A DNA stretch of 64,000 bases from Lichina pygmaea. Lineage: Eukaryota; Ascomycota; Lichinomycetes; Lichinales; Lichinaceae. The number at the start of each line of letters is the position of its first letter. Position 1 is the stretch's first letter. A model generated the notes under the pieces. That model saw nothing but the letters and a program-made list of their open reading frames with translations, did not search any database and was not told the origin of the DNA. Shown here piece after piece: positions 1-11,154 of the stretch. The DNA lies in contig OY730169.1 of assembly GCA_963422465.1 (NCBI GenBank), forward strand, positions 1,798,001 to 1,862,000, written 5' to 3'. A program made the position numbers and the translations under genes.

Positions 1-698
1 TTGCCGTATTCACATATCCTGTCGAACAGCTCCCCTCCCGTGGCAAGCTGGGTGACAATGTAGTACTTGTCCTAGAGCGTCTCACGGCTTCAGCATGCCC
101 ATCACCCCTCCGCCTTGACATGCCCTGGCACTCACCCTCGACTCGAACCAGTCACGAAAGCGAACGATATGCGGGTGCCTCAACTTCTGGAGCATCGACA
201 GCTCGTCGTACACCATCTGTTCATTCCCCTTCACATTCTTCTTGAGGATGATCTTGACGGCGACCTTGCCGTCTGCGCAGTCGGCCTCCCTGACGATACC
301 GTATGTTCCGGCACCTAGCGTCCTTCCAAACTTGTAGAGAGCTCTGGCCATCCGTAAGGCGACGTTCCGCACGAGAGGAATGAGACGGCAGGAAGAACAA
401 CATACTTCTTGTCGTAGCTTCCTGGCTGCCCTTGCAGCTTGTTGAGCATGGTCGCCACTGTCCCAAGGTCAGCGAGCCAAGACTCGACACGTATACGTCA
501 CAGCCGAACCGGACAGAAGGGGACAAGGGTCGAGGGACTCGGCGAGAGATGGGTAGACCATCAAGGAAGAGAGCAGTCCTATAAGCAGACCTGCGGGACC
601 GACAAGACAACAGCACATGCTGGGGGCTCGATTGAAGCGCCGAATGGCCAAGTCCAGCCACATGACCGGCCAAGCGGCAAGGTTGACTCACGACTCAT
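1..698 (-). CDS. CMK1: Calcium/calmodulin-dependent protein kinase, 5' part
   Basis: This is the N-terminal part of a CaMK-family serine/threonine kinase, which phosphorylates targets after Ca2+/calmodulin binding. It runs off the left edge of the window. Exons on the minus strand are 698-692, 457-406, 343-136 and 71-1, all in phase. The start gives [20 protein letters not shown], like the N-terminus of known fungal CaM kinases. Visible kinase parts are the glycine loop GAGTYGIV, the VAIK-type lysine (VAVKII), the helix-C region ending [12 protein letters not shown], and then DKYYIVTQL and GGELFDRI. The catalytic loop, activation segment and calmodulin-binding tail lie outside the window. The two-and-a-third-codon first exon is unusual, but the phase and the protein match support it. 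The family call is firm. Which fungal CaMK paralogue it is cannot be settled here. Confidence 0.88.
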
Positions 699-2186
699 CT
701 TGTTCTGTAGCAGGCAGAAGCGCCCGCAGCTCGCCTTAAAATGGTGCGCTCAGCATTAGATGTGGCGCTCCCAGCACGGATGTAGATCCGACTGAGGAAT
801 TGACCGCTCGACGCTCGAGGCAGATGCTGCGCGCTCAAGTAGCAGGACACGATCCAGCTCGACCAGCGAGGCTTCCTGACGAGACTGTTTGAGTCTTCGC
901 AGCAGCTTCAGCCTTATTGAGTCGCAATTAAAACGACCGTGGCGTCAATGTAGCGGTAGCTGTCGGTTGGATCATGGGCAGTGCGGGAGTAGCGGTGATG
1001 TGTTGGTGTCTGGTTTGGCTGTTGGTGATGCAGTGCCCGCCTGGCTGCCGAATCCGCCTTCCCCGCGATACATGTCGGCCTCAGCCTTAAACATGAGCCG
1101 CGCCCCAAACTCGTCATCGAAATTCTTACTAATCAAGGGGACTAGTGTACCTTCGTACCTCGTGCCCCCCCCTTTGAACCGCGACCGGCACGTGACTGCA
1201 ATGTCCAAGACGCCAAAGCAGAAATTGATACAGAAGCAGAGTGATGAAGCTGGTATCAGTTGTCGATCGATGTAGTGATGCTATGAGGTACGGAGTAGTT
1301 ACGTATGTTATCAATCTGTCGTATGTACGTGACGTACTGTACGTACCATTAGTCACGCCCTCGATGGAGGCATATACGTACAAGTACGCTCCTTACGGAA
1401 GTACCTATGTACATACGTACCGATAGGCCCTCTGTGTGCCCATGTACCGTTACGTACGTAACGTACCTCCGTACAGTACGTACATACCTGTACAGTACAT
1501 GTACGTATGTACCCGTACAGTACATGTACGTATGTACCCGTACAGTACATGTACGTATGTACCCGTACAGTACATGTACGTATGTACGTGCAGTATTTCG
1601 TCGGTAGCGTGTGTACAGTACGTAACGTACCGTGAGTACGTAGCGTACTCCGTAGCCTAGGTTTGGGCCAATCAGTCGTCCTGGCGGACCTGGGTCCAAA
1701 CCGTCCTTCCCACGAGCACCACCAACAGTCACCAGATGGCGGCGGCAGCCAAGTTGACTCATGACTAAGTCAATATAGCAGGTACGGCAGTCGTTGTAAT
1801 GCCCCTCTTACCTAACTAGGTAGGGTTTGACGCCTAGGCAGTTAGCACCTCGATTCAGGTCGTCACGGCCGCGTCCGTTCGGCGGACATGAAGGCAGCAG
1901 CCACAACCACAAAGGCCATTGTAGCCTGCGGTCGTAGTCGCATGCGACACAACTGACGTGTCATCTCCCTGTTGTCTCCTCGACAGCCTTCCCTCGATCC
2001 CGCTCCACTCGTGCTGCCCGGACAAGGCCATTGCAACGGAGAGACTCCGCCTCAGCCTTTGCCGGTGTAGACGCTTCGAAACTCGAGACCTTGAGCATCG
2101 TCAGTCGGCGCAGGCTTGGCGGACTACCTCTCTGTCCTGACTGGGACCGGTCTCGCTCGGCCCCGTTCGTCCTTCGATAGTCGATC
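699..2186. other. Divergent intergenic region, CMK / E2 enzyme
   Basis: This holds the upstream regions of the kinase (leftward) and the E2 enzyme (rightward). From about 1280 to 1660 it is dominated by alternating GTAC/ACGT steps with a short tandem array. Open frames here (for example 889-1275) have no family character. No gene is supported. Confidence 0.7.
1486..1590. repeat. 25-bp GTAC-rich tandem repeat, about four copies
   Basis: A 25-bp unit beginning ACCCGTACAGTACATG repeats from 1511, 1536 and 1561, with a partial copy just before. Most of the unit is self-complementary, so each copy could fold back on itself. It lies inside a longer region made of GTAC and ACGT steps. Confidence 0.85.
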
Positions 2187-2862
2187 ATGTTCGCAGCAAA
2201 GCGGCTGACGAAGGTGCGTCTTGCTCTCATCTGGCCCAGGAGACCCGCATCGTTGGCTGACTTGCCGCAAACAGGAGCTACAAAAAGTAAGCCGTCCACG
2301 TCGTCACCTTCCCTCCTCACCTCTCGTCTGGATGTGTGCGCCTGTCTGACCGCGGTGGCAGATCCATGGCCATCTGCCCCCGGGCATCAGCGTCGCGTCC
2401 GCGAACGATCTGAACGAATGGTATATGGACATTCGGGTGCTCGATGACAATCCTCTGTACCGTGGCGAGACCTACCGGCTGAGGTTCAAGTTCAGTTCCA
2501 CCTATCCCATCGGTACGTCCCCGACCGGCCATCTGTCCCCGTCCAAACCCAATCTTGACGGCGGTGCGCTAAGCGTCACGCGGCCGAGCGCAGAGGCGCC
2601 CGAGGTTACGTTCGTCAAGACGGCAGACCGGCCCATCCCGATGCACCCGCACATCTACTCCAACGGCATCATCTGCCTCGATCTGCTGGGCAGCCAGGGA
2701 TGGAGCCCGGTGCAGAACGTCGAGACGGTGTGCATGAGCATCCAGAGCATGTTGACGGGCAACCACAAGAACGAGCGGCCGCCGGGCGACGACGAGTTTG
2801 TGAAGCGGAACGTGCTGAGCCCTCGCAACATCAACTTCTTCTACGACGACAACGACGTCTGA
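2187..2862 (+). CDS. ubc16: E2 ubiquitin-conjugating enzyme, UBE2W/Ubc16 class
   Basis: This enzyme carries ubiquitin as a thioester and passes it to substrates; metazoan UBE2W is known for modifying protein N-termini. Exons are 2187-2213, 2275-2286, 2362-2512 and 2594-2862, giving about 152 residues, the size of a bare UBC fold. The active-site cysteine is in NGIICLDLLG. Just before it stands HPHIYSNG, where most E2s have HPN; HPH is the mark of the W class. The C-terminus ends NINFFYDDNDV, also W-like. The second exon is only 12 nt (ELQK). Some single-frame readings would run into intron sequence after YPI; the splice to EAPEVTF restores the conserved core. Confidence 0.93.
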
Positions 2863-3846
2863 CGCCGGCCCCTCCCCCTCGTCGTGGCTCCCTGCCTGGC
2901 TGCTGCGGCGCGTGACCTGCTCCTCTCGGGCAAAGGGTGGAAGAAGAGGCTGCTACATATTCGGGTCGCCCTTGGCCTTTTCCACCGTTAGCCTTTCCCG
3001 AAAGCACACATGATCGAACCCAGCAGGGCTCAACCCCTCCTCCTCCTCCTCCTCCTCCTCCTCCTCCTCCTCCTCCTCCTCCTCCTCCACCTCCTTCTCC
3101 TCCTCCTCCTCCTCCTCCTCCCCTCCACCTTCACCCAGCTTCGACCTCGACTTAGGACCCAGGCCGTGATCCGGTCCAGTTCCGTTGCCTTCCCCCTCTG
3201 CGGTTCTACGTACATTATGTTACCTTGTCAGACGGCATCAAGGCGGGGGGTTTTTATTTCGGTTGTTTCTTTTCTGTCTTGGTTTTGGCTTTGGCCTTTT
3301 TTTTTTAACTCCTCTCTCGAGCTTTGGCTGTCAAGCTCTTTCGTGGTACATACGTACATGCGTACGGAAGTACGGTGGGGGAAAGAAAAAGATTTTCCTC
3401 TGCTTTTGATACCTGCGGAAGTGGCGAGTCGTTCAAACAACAAATGAATGGTTGAAGATACCAGTGCCGCGTAGAATAGACGTGCAACGTACTTCGTACG
3501 TGCAGTGCATTTGGCAAAAGAAGAAGGAGAAGCTCGGCGAGCCGCGCAGATGGCCATCACTCTCGATGCTTGGGCCAGTAGCCAGCCCCCCAAAACGATC
3601 CTCGACGAGACCCATTGGTTTTCCCGAAGACCAAGCAAGTGGAGGGTATCTCATCGATCAACGGCTCGAGAAAAGAAAGACTGCGACGGACAGACGACCT
3701 TCCTGCAGATGTAAAGCTCGGTGACAAAAGGGGAAAAGACCGCGAATACTATCCGCCTATCGGGCACCCCTTTCAGGGGTGCTGGACGGGTGTTGGGGGG
3801 GGGGGGGGAGGTGATGATATCCGTTCGCCAAGGAACGGAAATTCAT
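2863..3846. other. Convergent intergenic region, E2 / DUF3602 gene
   Basis: This holds the 3' flanks of the two converging genes. It contains a (CTC)n array, a 14-nt G-run at 3795-3808, T-rich stretches near 3270-3310 and a copy of the dispersed TACGGAAGTA decamer at 3363. The poly-Leu, poly-Pro and poly-Arg open frames across the triplet array are repeat artefacts. Confidence 0.7.
3036..3126. repeat. (CTC)n microsatellite
   Basis: About 90 bp of almost pure CTC triplets with two small interruptions, about 170 bp past the E2 stop codon. It lies on the non-coding side of both neighbours, probably in a 3' UTR or just beyond it. Confidence 0.95.
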
Positions 3847-4578
3847 TCAGGTCTTGGTATCCGAGGGAGTGACGACGGTCTCGTCGGGCGTCTTGGGCTT
3901 GCCTATGATCTTCTCCTTCAGCTTGTCGGCGAGACTGGCGTCCTTGCCCTTGTCCTTTTCCGTCTCCTTTTCGGGATGCTGGGCGTGATAGACGTTGCCG
4001 CCGCCTCCACGCTGTCGACGACGTCAGATGTCAGAGGCTACGCTTCTTGCGGAATGTTGCTCTTGGACGGAGAAGACCGGAGCTGGGCCACGTACCCCGG
4101 TGTGGTAGTCTCGGTCCTCCGTGCTCGGGCGCATCGCCGATTCCGGGACGACCTCCTGGCTGTCGGTGCGTCCGGTGCTCTTCAGATGCGGCGCGCCGAT
4201 GTTGCCCTGGCCACCTCGCTGTCGGCAAGGTCAGCAGGCACGATCGTAGCGAAGAAAAATTCCGCTCGCGATGGATGCTATCATCTACACTCACGCCGGT
4301 AGAGAAGGCGCCATCCGTGGTTTCACCGAGGGGACCCTCGCGGACAATCTCGCCGTCGGTGTAGCTGTTTCTGTCGTCAGTTCGGCCAATTTTCCAGCGG
4401 GGAGCTGGAGGCCAATCCACGAGCCCTTACGGAGTCGAGTCAGGGCGAATGTTCCCGATTCCTTATCGACGTCATTCCGTCAGCCCCAACTCCCAGGCGG
4501 ATGTGACGTGGAATAACTGGGCGCAGAGTCGGAGTCGTGCTCACCTCCGCGACCGTGGCTCACGACAGGGTCGGTCAT
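3847..4578 (-). CDS. DUF3602 protein with GRGGxGN repeats (Par32-like)
   Basis: This is a small hydrophilic protein (142 residues) of the fungal DUF3602 family, whose yeast member Par32 is phosphorylated after rapamycin treatment and acts on ammonium transport. Function in this species is inference. Exons are 4578-4545, 4461-4431, 4370-4295, 4218-4096 and 4011-3847. The protein opens MTDPVVSHGRGGIGNIRPDS, followed by YTDGEIVREGP, RGGQGNIGAP and RGGGNVYHAQ, then a lysine/glutamate-rich tail ending PSDTKT. Every RGG motif sits exactly on an intron: the first is split by one, and the second and third each start the exon after a phase-0 intron. There is no membrane segment or signal peptide. Confidence 0.8.
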
Positions 4579-5579
4579 ATCTGCCTTGTGACGATGATTG
4601 CGCGCAATTGGTGCGAATCGATAGGTGGGAGTCACGAGAATCTATCGTTTCGAGATAATCAGATGAGCGAGTACGCTGATTCGGGGTGAGGGGCTTAGGG
4701 GCGGCGGGGCAGCGGGGCAGCATCACTTAAGTAATACACAGTACAGTACGTAATTCGTGTTACGTACGCATGTGCTCATGTGTGCAAAGCAATGGGCTAT
4801 TCTTGCCGCGCATCGTATCGCAACGTCATCCGACCACTACGAAGTACAGCCAGGCGAACCGAGGTGGCCGTTCCCTGACGGCACTTTCTTGCTACCGGAG
4901 GCATCGATGAGGCTAATGCGGAGTACGTACCTCGTATGTGAGGCGAAGCCAAGATATCGAACTCCGCTTCCCGCTCCATCAGGTGCGCCGATTGCGCACC
5001 CTCAGTGGTATGCAGCGGGCGAACCCCCACCGTCCAGCTCAACTCAAATGGACGGATGGTTACGAAGCTGACGGGTCAGTCCATCTCTGACAGGCATCTC
5101 GACCTCGGCTTATGTCACATCGACCTCCAAGGCGCCCATGGGGACGTACGAGTACTGTAGATGATGCATTACATAATAATATCGTACGGTACATACGTAC
5201 TCTACGGTGGGTGACGGTTACCGTACCGAAGTACAATCAGAAGTTATTTGCAGAGCCGCATCACCATAATTCTCAAGACATCTACGCCCTTGGTCTCCCA
5301 TGGGAGGCTCAAGTGTTTTGACATGGTCGTTGATTTCTCAGCTTACTAATAGTACTGCGGTAACATTATATACGTCAAGCTGGTTAATCGAAGATGAGTC
5401 AGCTACGGTGTTACGTGCGCTCCTTGTGGAAGCTATTTGCAGCATCACCTGTGCTAGGACGCCTTGGCAAGCAATGCCCTGAGGAGTCCGCCTCATCCAG
5501 CACCGTGGCACGTCTCGGACCTCCTGTGATCCTCCTCCGCCTTATCGAGTAGAGACTAGAAGTGAGGCCTTGGCCGTTC
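4579..5579. other. Divergent intergenic region, DUF3602 / CBS gene
   Basis: A 1-kb spacer that must hold both promoters. GTAC-rich stretches lie near 4738-4770, 4920-4935 and 5140-5230. No coding sequence is supported. Confidence 0.65.
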
Positions 5580-6110
5580 ATGGCGGCATGGGCGAGCAAA
5601 TATCGTGGGGTAAGGCTATCATCATAGACGTACTTCCGTAGAACCGGGCTCGATTCGACACAGGACTGACGAAGTAGAAGCCAGGCGACGGTGGAAGATC
5701 TCGACCCGCCACCGGCCCTCTCGATGCGTCCATCCGACGCGGTGTCCAAAGCGCTGCTTAACGCGTATGAGCGGGACTACACCCATCTGACCGTCGTATC
5801 GGAGGAGACGCGGGCGCTGCTGGGATATCTCAGCATCCCGCGGCTGAAGCAGATGCTCGCCGAGGGCGCCATCTCCGACGCGGACCCGGTCGAGAAGGCG
5901 ATGCTCCGGTTCAAGAGGCGCGCGAAGGTCTACAAGGTCATCAGCATGGAGACGCCGCTCGAGGAGCTGGAGAGGTTCTTCGACGGCGGTGGCGTGCCGG
6001 GCGGTGGCCCGCAAGACTTCGCCATCGTTACCGACCAGACCCGCCGCTTCGTCCTCGGAGTGGCGACCAAGCCGGATCTGGAGGAGTTCGCGAAGAGACG
6101 CCCGGCCTGA
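5580..6110 (+). CDS. CBS-domain protein
   Basis: Two exons, 5580-5609 and 5685-6110, encode 151 residues. The start MAAWASKYRG joins to ATVEDLDPPPAL, the usual N-terminus of this conserved ascomycete family. The rest is a pair of CBS motifs: AYERDYTHLTVV through LLGYLSIPRLKQML, then a second half ending RRFVLGVATKPDLEEF. CBS pairs bind adenosyl ligands and act as regulatory sensors; the ligand here is unknown and there is no attached enzyme domain. The single intron contains an exact copy of the dispersed TACTTCCGTA decamer (5631-5640) immediately after the donor region, which is odd for so short an intron. Confidence 0.88.
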
Positions 6111-6892
6111 GCAGATGCCGCACCTCCACATGCGTACACCCACGCAAACCAGATTATGATATCAATACAAGCCCCGTTCGTGTTCCTTTTGTTTTTCCAA
6201 CATGTGCGGTTCGGCTCCAATCGCTGCTAGCTCTTCCCGTGGACTCTGCGCAAAACAACTTCTGTCAATCGTGTAACATACGATTGATGATCTCGTAAAG
6301 CTTGGTAACGAGAGTCCGACTGAGCCACTCATGTGGCCTGTCCGGATCTGTGCACCCGTGCAGGTCGCAATCCAATAGAGGCAGCTCTATATCGGTGCGA
6401 GGCGTACCTCCAGTACTACTGTAGTCTAGATCTTCAATCGGATACCTCCCTCGAGACAATCGATCAGACTGGAGCCACACCTGATCCTATGTGCTCTTGG
6501 CCTCAACCGTGGCTCCTTGATTGTGATCATGCGGCCTCAAGACTGCTGTTAACGTTCGGAGGGAAAATGAAAGGCTCTATGGTGTGGAGGGAAGAATCGT
6601 CAACTCATCTTGGCCGGCTGCGGCAAGACAACTCTCTTGTCTTGATGTCAGCCCTGCTCGGAAAGACGGGTTTGCTAGAGTTTCAGAAGATATCACAGTT
6701 CCGGCAGATTCGATTTCATCTTGAGCCTCATTTCTACGGAAAAGCCCACCTCACTTTTCCCAAGTGATACCGGTATCACATCTTTTGTTGTTGTTTGTCC
6801 TCGAGGCATCAATACGTGCGCTCGACTCGGCCGAGTCTGGCCTTCCTCTACCCAATTCGGACGGAGTCAAGCCTACACCAAAGCGAAGAACC
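6111..6892. other. Intergenic region, CBS / BAH-PHD genes
   Basis: This holds the CBS 3' flank and the 5' flank of the BAH gene. A 144-codon frame (6333-6767) shows no family feature and may be leader sequence. An upstream non-coding or short first exon of the BAH gene cannot be excluded. Confidence 0.5.
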
Positions 6893-8108
6893 ATGGAGCA
6901 GCCGGACGGGGACGGTGCTGCGACCAAGGCCTCGGAAGCCGTTGCGGACACCAAACCTCCTTTTACGCTCGCCTACCCAATGGTGGTAAGGAGGAGGAGC
7001 CCGCTCAAGAGACACAAGATGTTTTCGAAACCTAGCCCGGACCCGGAACCCCAAGCCGAGGAGCAGTTTGAGCTCCCGTTCGTGGTTGAGCCCGAGGCCG
7101 AGTGGAACGACCTGAGGAGGTACCGCAGCTTTCGAGGTAGGCAGCGGGTATGACTCTTTGAGCAGGAGGAGGCGCAATCTGACGTAGCGCCTCTGCCAGT
7201 GGGCGATGAGAAGGTCACGACCGACGAATACGTCTTCGTGAACCACTCTGGCGGAGAAGGAAAGCAAGGGAAGGAAGCACACGGAGAGCAGCGTCCTGCC
7301 GAGCACGGGGATGTCAGGAACTACTGGGTTGCCCAGGTCAAGGAGGTCGCCGCGGCCGACGCCCATCACGTCTATATCCGGGTCCTCTGGCTGTACTGGC
7401 CCGAGGAGCTGCCGGGAGGGGCCCAACCGTATCACGGCCAGAGCGAGCTGGTGCTCAGTAACCACATGGACATCATCGACGCCTTGGCCGTCGCCGGAAG
7501 GGCTCCGGTGCGGTACTGGGCCGAGCGCGACGAAGAGGACATTCCGGCCGGGTTCTTCTGGCGGCAGAGATACACCTTCCACGACGAGGCTCTCTCGGTT
7601 CGTCTGTTGCACGCACCTGTTTCGCGAAAGAAGAAGTCGCAAGACGAAGAGATACTGAGCTTCTTCTACAAAAAATCTCTAGGACCTGCGCAAGCACTGC
7701 ATATGCCGCGAGCATCACAACCCGGACAGGATCCTCGTATGGTGCAGCAACCCGAGATGCAAGGTCTGGCTGCACGAGCAATGTCTGTTGCGCGACGTCC
7801 TCGGCAGAGCCTACGGGCGCATGATGGAGAACAAGGAGGAGGAGGAGGCCAAGCTGGACCGGCCCGACGGGGGCACCACGTCCAAATCCAGCCCGATCAA
7901 GAGAAGGCGCGGTAGACCGCCGAAGGAGCCTTGGAAGGGCATCCTCGACGCGTACCTGCCCAGCAAAGCCGACGACGCTGCCCCGGATACGGCTCTGACC
8001 GCCGTGGTCACGGACGTCAGGAGAGTCGATGATGGCGACGGCGAAGCCGGCCTACAGACTTGGCCGGAGGATCTCTACTGTCTGATGTGTCACTCGAAGA
8101 TCGAGTGA
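6893..8108 (+). CDS. BAH-PHD chromatin protein (EPR-1-like)
   Basis: Exons 6893-7136, 7200-7597 and 7683-8108 give 355 residues. The BAH domain fills exon 2: NYWVAQVKEV, VYIRVLWLYWPEELP, then FFWRQRYTF. The third exon opens with a PHD-type zinc site: HCICREHHNPD, WCSNPRCKVWLHEQC and, after a 100-residue insert, LYCLMCHSK, so the last Cys pair is far from the others. The insert carries an AT-hook-like KRRRGRPPKEP. BAH-PHD proteins of fungi such as Neurospora EPR-1 read H3K27 methylation in Polycomb-type silencing. The architecture here fits that group, but I cannot confirm orthology because several fungal BAH families exist. The true start could lie upstream, since the frame is open to 6764. 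Confidence 0.82.
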
Positions 8109-9280
8109 AGCGGGGCGCAACCCCCGGGGTTATTCCTTTCTGCCAAGTCACGAGGGGTAGATCTAATCAACAAGGTCCGCCTTCTGACTCTCTCTCTCCA
8201 AGCACTCTAAACACCGCATACGAATCTCATTCCCGACCCCGATCCAGAATACCTATTCCAGTAGTGTACCATCCATGACGGCCGGATATCTTCCCATCTG
8301 CTGCCCCGCCCCACCCTCGACCTTTTTTTTCCCTTTCTGTCCATCTTTTTGTTTTTTTCTCTTCTTTCTCCCTTTCCTTCAGCTAATCATTCTATCAACG
8401 ACCATGTCCTCTCCAACATCATCGACCTTCCGCGGGCAAAACTCGGGATCGACGAGAACCCTCTGGAAGACTCTTGTAGGCCCTGACTCATCTAGGCATG
8501 TACAGTACCTGGGCTGAGCGGATCTGAGCTGATCCGAGCTGATCTTGCAGGCTTCACGTGTACCGACGTAGTAGACTACGCCTCCACTGAGCTTACAGGC
8601 TAACCGCCGGGGAGAGGGGGTAAGCGGAAGATTAGAGTACGTAGTTACAGTAGGGAGCGTGTAGGCTAACCACCGGCGAGGGGGCCAAGCAGAAGAGTAG
8701 GGTACGTAAGTAAAGTAGGAGGAAAGAGGGTATTTCACACAGTACTTGGGAAGTACAGTACGGAAGTATGTCCGTGAGGCCAAGATCTCACACTTCAATA
8801 CGTACCGACGAGCCAATCTAATTTGGGCAGTGGGCGGGGGGCGGTTACTGTTTGACGTTGAACAGTTACAGGGGGTATGGGGTATGGCGTATGGGGTACT
8901 GGGGGTTATGGGAGTTTTAAAAATAGGGTGATTGAGAATCGGGGAATGAGAAGTGGGAGAAGAGAGTTGGGGAAAAGGAGAAGATGGTGGCGGACGGCTG
9001 CGACCACTGGATTGAAGTGGACTGGAACGCACTGGATGGACTGGATGAACTGAATCATATCGACTGGACCGGACGGATGAAATCTAACAAGGCACCGTAA
9101 GGGAGAGGAGGCTTGAGCGAAGAGGAGGCTCCAGGGAGAGGAATAAACTCCCTAGACATGAACGATCAAGATTTCAACGGTCGACAAAAGTCGAACGGTC
9201 GGGTGCTTGAATTTTCTAATGTTGTGTACAGTACACCTTCAACAGAGCCCTCGAACATGACTTGTGTCGAACTCTCCAGC
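8109..9280. other. Convergent intergenic region, BAH-PHD / ATP3
   Basis: This holds the 3' flanks of two converging genes. There is a pyrimidine-rich block near 8310-8390 and a pair of related stretches near 8590-8630 and 8660-8700 (both with GGCTAACCRCCGG, GAGGGGG and AAGCRGAAGA). A TACGGAAGTA decamer lies at 8759. No gene is supported. Confidence 0.65.
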
Positions 9281-10585
9281 TTATGAATCCTCGCTCGCTG
9301 CCGCTCCCGTGATGATCTCGACCAGTTCGCCCGTGATGACCGCTTGACGCGTGCGGTTGAACAGGATCTGGAACTTGTTGATCATCTCGCCGGCGTTCTT
9401 GGATGCGTTCTGGTCGGGGGCGTTGTGTGGTCAGTAAAGGGGGGTCTTTGGGATGAAGCAGGTTCAAAGGCGTCGTTTCTTCCGAGACTGGGCCGAGGAT
9501 CTGGGAAGACTGCTGGAAGCTGTGGAGCGGCGGGATAGCACGGAAAGAGCGGAGAGACTTACGTCCATGGCGGTTTGCCGCGCTGATTGCTCGCAGGCGT
9601 GGCCTTCTGCGAGGGCCTACACAAGCGGGGCGGTCAGTCTGGAGTTTTCGGGGAAGCTCGACCGTTGGAGACTAGGCGGAGACAGCTGCCTTTGGAAGAA
9701 CCCACCCAGTAGAGCGAGTTCGCAAGTGCGTATTCTCGCAGGTTAGAGAGCACCTGTTCGTCGATTTCATAAGCGGCAAAGTTGGCTGGTCAGCGGTTCT
9801 CGTCAGCAACAAAACCCCTCTCGGCGACTGCATGCCGAGCGAATGTCAACGCACGCGAGCTCCTGATGGCGTCCTCAGAGAAGGCCTCGATCACTTTCGG
9901 CTCGTAGCTCGTCGGGTTGACGAAGCGATTGTACACGATGTGAATGGCGGCATAGTCGCCCGGCAACGACGAGACCTTGTCCGCAATGGCCTGGGCATCG
10001 GCGAACGTGGGCACGTTCTTCCCGATGTTGGAGAAGCTGAGCGCCATGTTCTTCGCGTTCGATCGGCCCAGCTGCGATTTGCTCTTCTCGCCGATGACGA
10101 CGAGATCAGCATCCGGATGTTCCAGCAGCATCCTCCTCACGGACTTGGTCAGGCCCGAGTGAATTCCACCGCACAGCCCCTTGTCGGAGCTGGCAACGAC
10201 GATCAGATCCTTCCGGCCTTCGCCCTCCAAAGGCTTGGTCTCGGCCTGCTCAAAGACCGTGTTGGACGCCTGGCCGTAAGCCCGGGACTCGGTCATGGCC
10301 CGCTGCGCTCTCGTGAGCTTGGTCGACGCGACCACCTTCATGGTCTTCGTGATCTTCTCGATGTTGCGGATCGACTTGAGCCGGCCCTCGATCTCCCGGA
10401 GCGTCGCATATGTGGCTCCTTGCGGCACGCTCGACCTGTCCGGAGCGATCAGCCCGTTGCGTCGCAAGGGTCACCGTGAGGCATGATGGCTTCTGGCGTA
10501 CGGGGGGCCACGACGGCATCTGTACTAACCTCGTTGATGCTGCGAGACCAGCTTTCAACGCTGGCCGGGTAGTTCTCGACAGCAT
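9281..10585 (-). CDS. ATP3: Mitochondrial F1Fo-ATP synthase subunit gamma
   Basis: This is the central rotating shaft of F1, which couples proton flow to ATP synthesis on the matrix side. Exons are 10585-10530, 10435-9855, 9785-9706, 9616-9563 and 9409-9281, totalling 299 residues, a normal length. [19 protein letters not shown] is a basic mitochondrial targeting sequence. The mature protein starts near [16 protein letters not shown] and continues with [20 protein letters not shown], the family signature, then [10 protein letters not shown]. The C-terminal helix [14 protein letters not shown] and [19 protein letters not shown] is complete. The last exons are short and separated by small introns. 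It is divergent from TOP1, with 569 bp between starts. Confidence 0.96.
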
Positions 10586-11154
10586 GGTTGGTCACCTGGG
10601 CTTGGTCCACTGGGCTATGCTAATTCCAATGTGTTCAGGGCTTGCTGATCTGGGCTCACGATGCAGCACAGCTCGCGGTTACAGACGCTCGGCTACCTCC
10701 GACGTTGCAGAGGTCCGCCGTGATTCGGAGCGGATCAAGTTAGCGCCGGTCCCCCAAATTTCAGCAGGCTCGCTTAGCCGACGTTGTCTTTAGTTCTTAC
10801 ACCACCAATCATGCCGTCTCATTCCTTCGATTTATCGCCCCTTTTTATTCTGATGCACCAATCACCGCCGATGCTGCCCTCTTATATTTCCAGCTCTGAG
10901 TTAAACACAGATGCCCTTCACGTCCTCCGTCTCTCCTGTCTGACTTAGTTCCTCCCACAGCCCAATTCCCACTTCACCGAACTTCTCTCCTGCTGTCCAC
11001 GCGTCGTTTCTCTTTCCACCTCGTTCAACAGGTGCTCTCACGTCAAATCAGGTTGCGTCTTCACCCCCGGATCCCTGCCGAGGCACGTACGGTCGTCTAC
11101 GGGCCCTGGGGTCTTACGTCCCGAGCCCGACGTCAGACCTCACCGCCCTCCGTC
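10586..11154. promoter_or_regulatory. Divergent promoter region, ATP3 / TOP1
   Basis: These 569 bp separate two start codons pointing apart. The TOP1-proximal half is pyrimidine-rich on the plus strand (about 10900-11050), a common promoter and leader feature in filamentous fungi. No specific binding site is claimed. Confidence 0.55.

Noticed and set aside
1486-1590. CRISPR-like spaced repeats
   Set aside because: The units are directly adjacent with no unique spacers, and the genome is eukaryotic.
1340-1662. Tyr/Val/Thr-rich open frames in the GTAC array
   Set aside because: They are translations of the 25-bp repeat and its flanks, present on both strands in several frames.
9832-10479. A 215-codon plus-strand frame over ATP3
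   Set aside because: Shadow of the strongly conserved gamma-subunit exon on the other strand.
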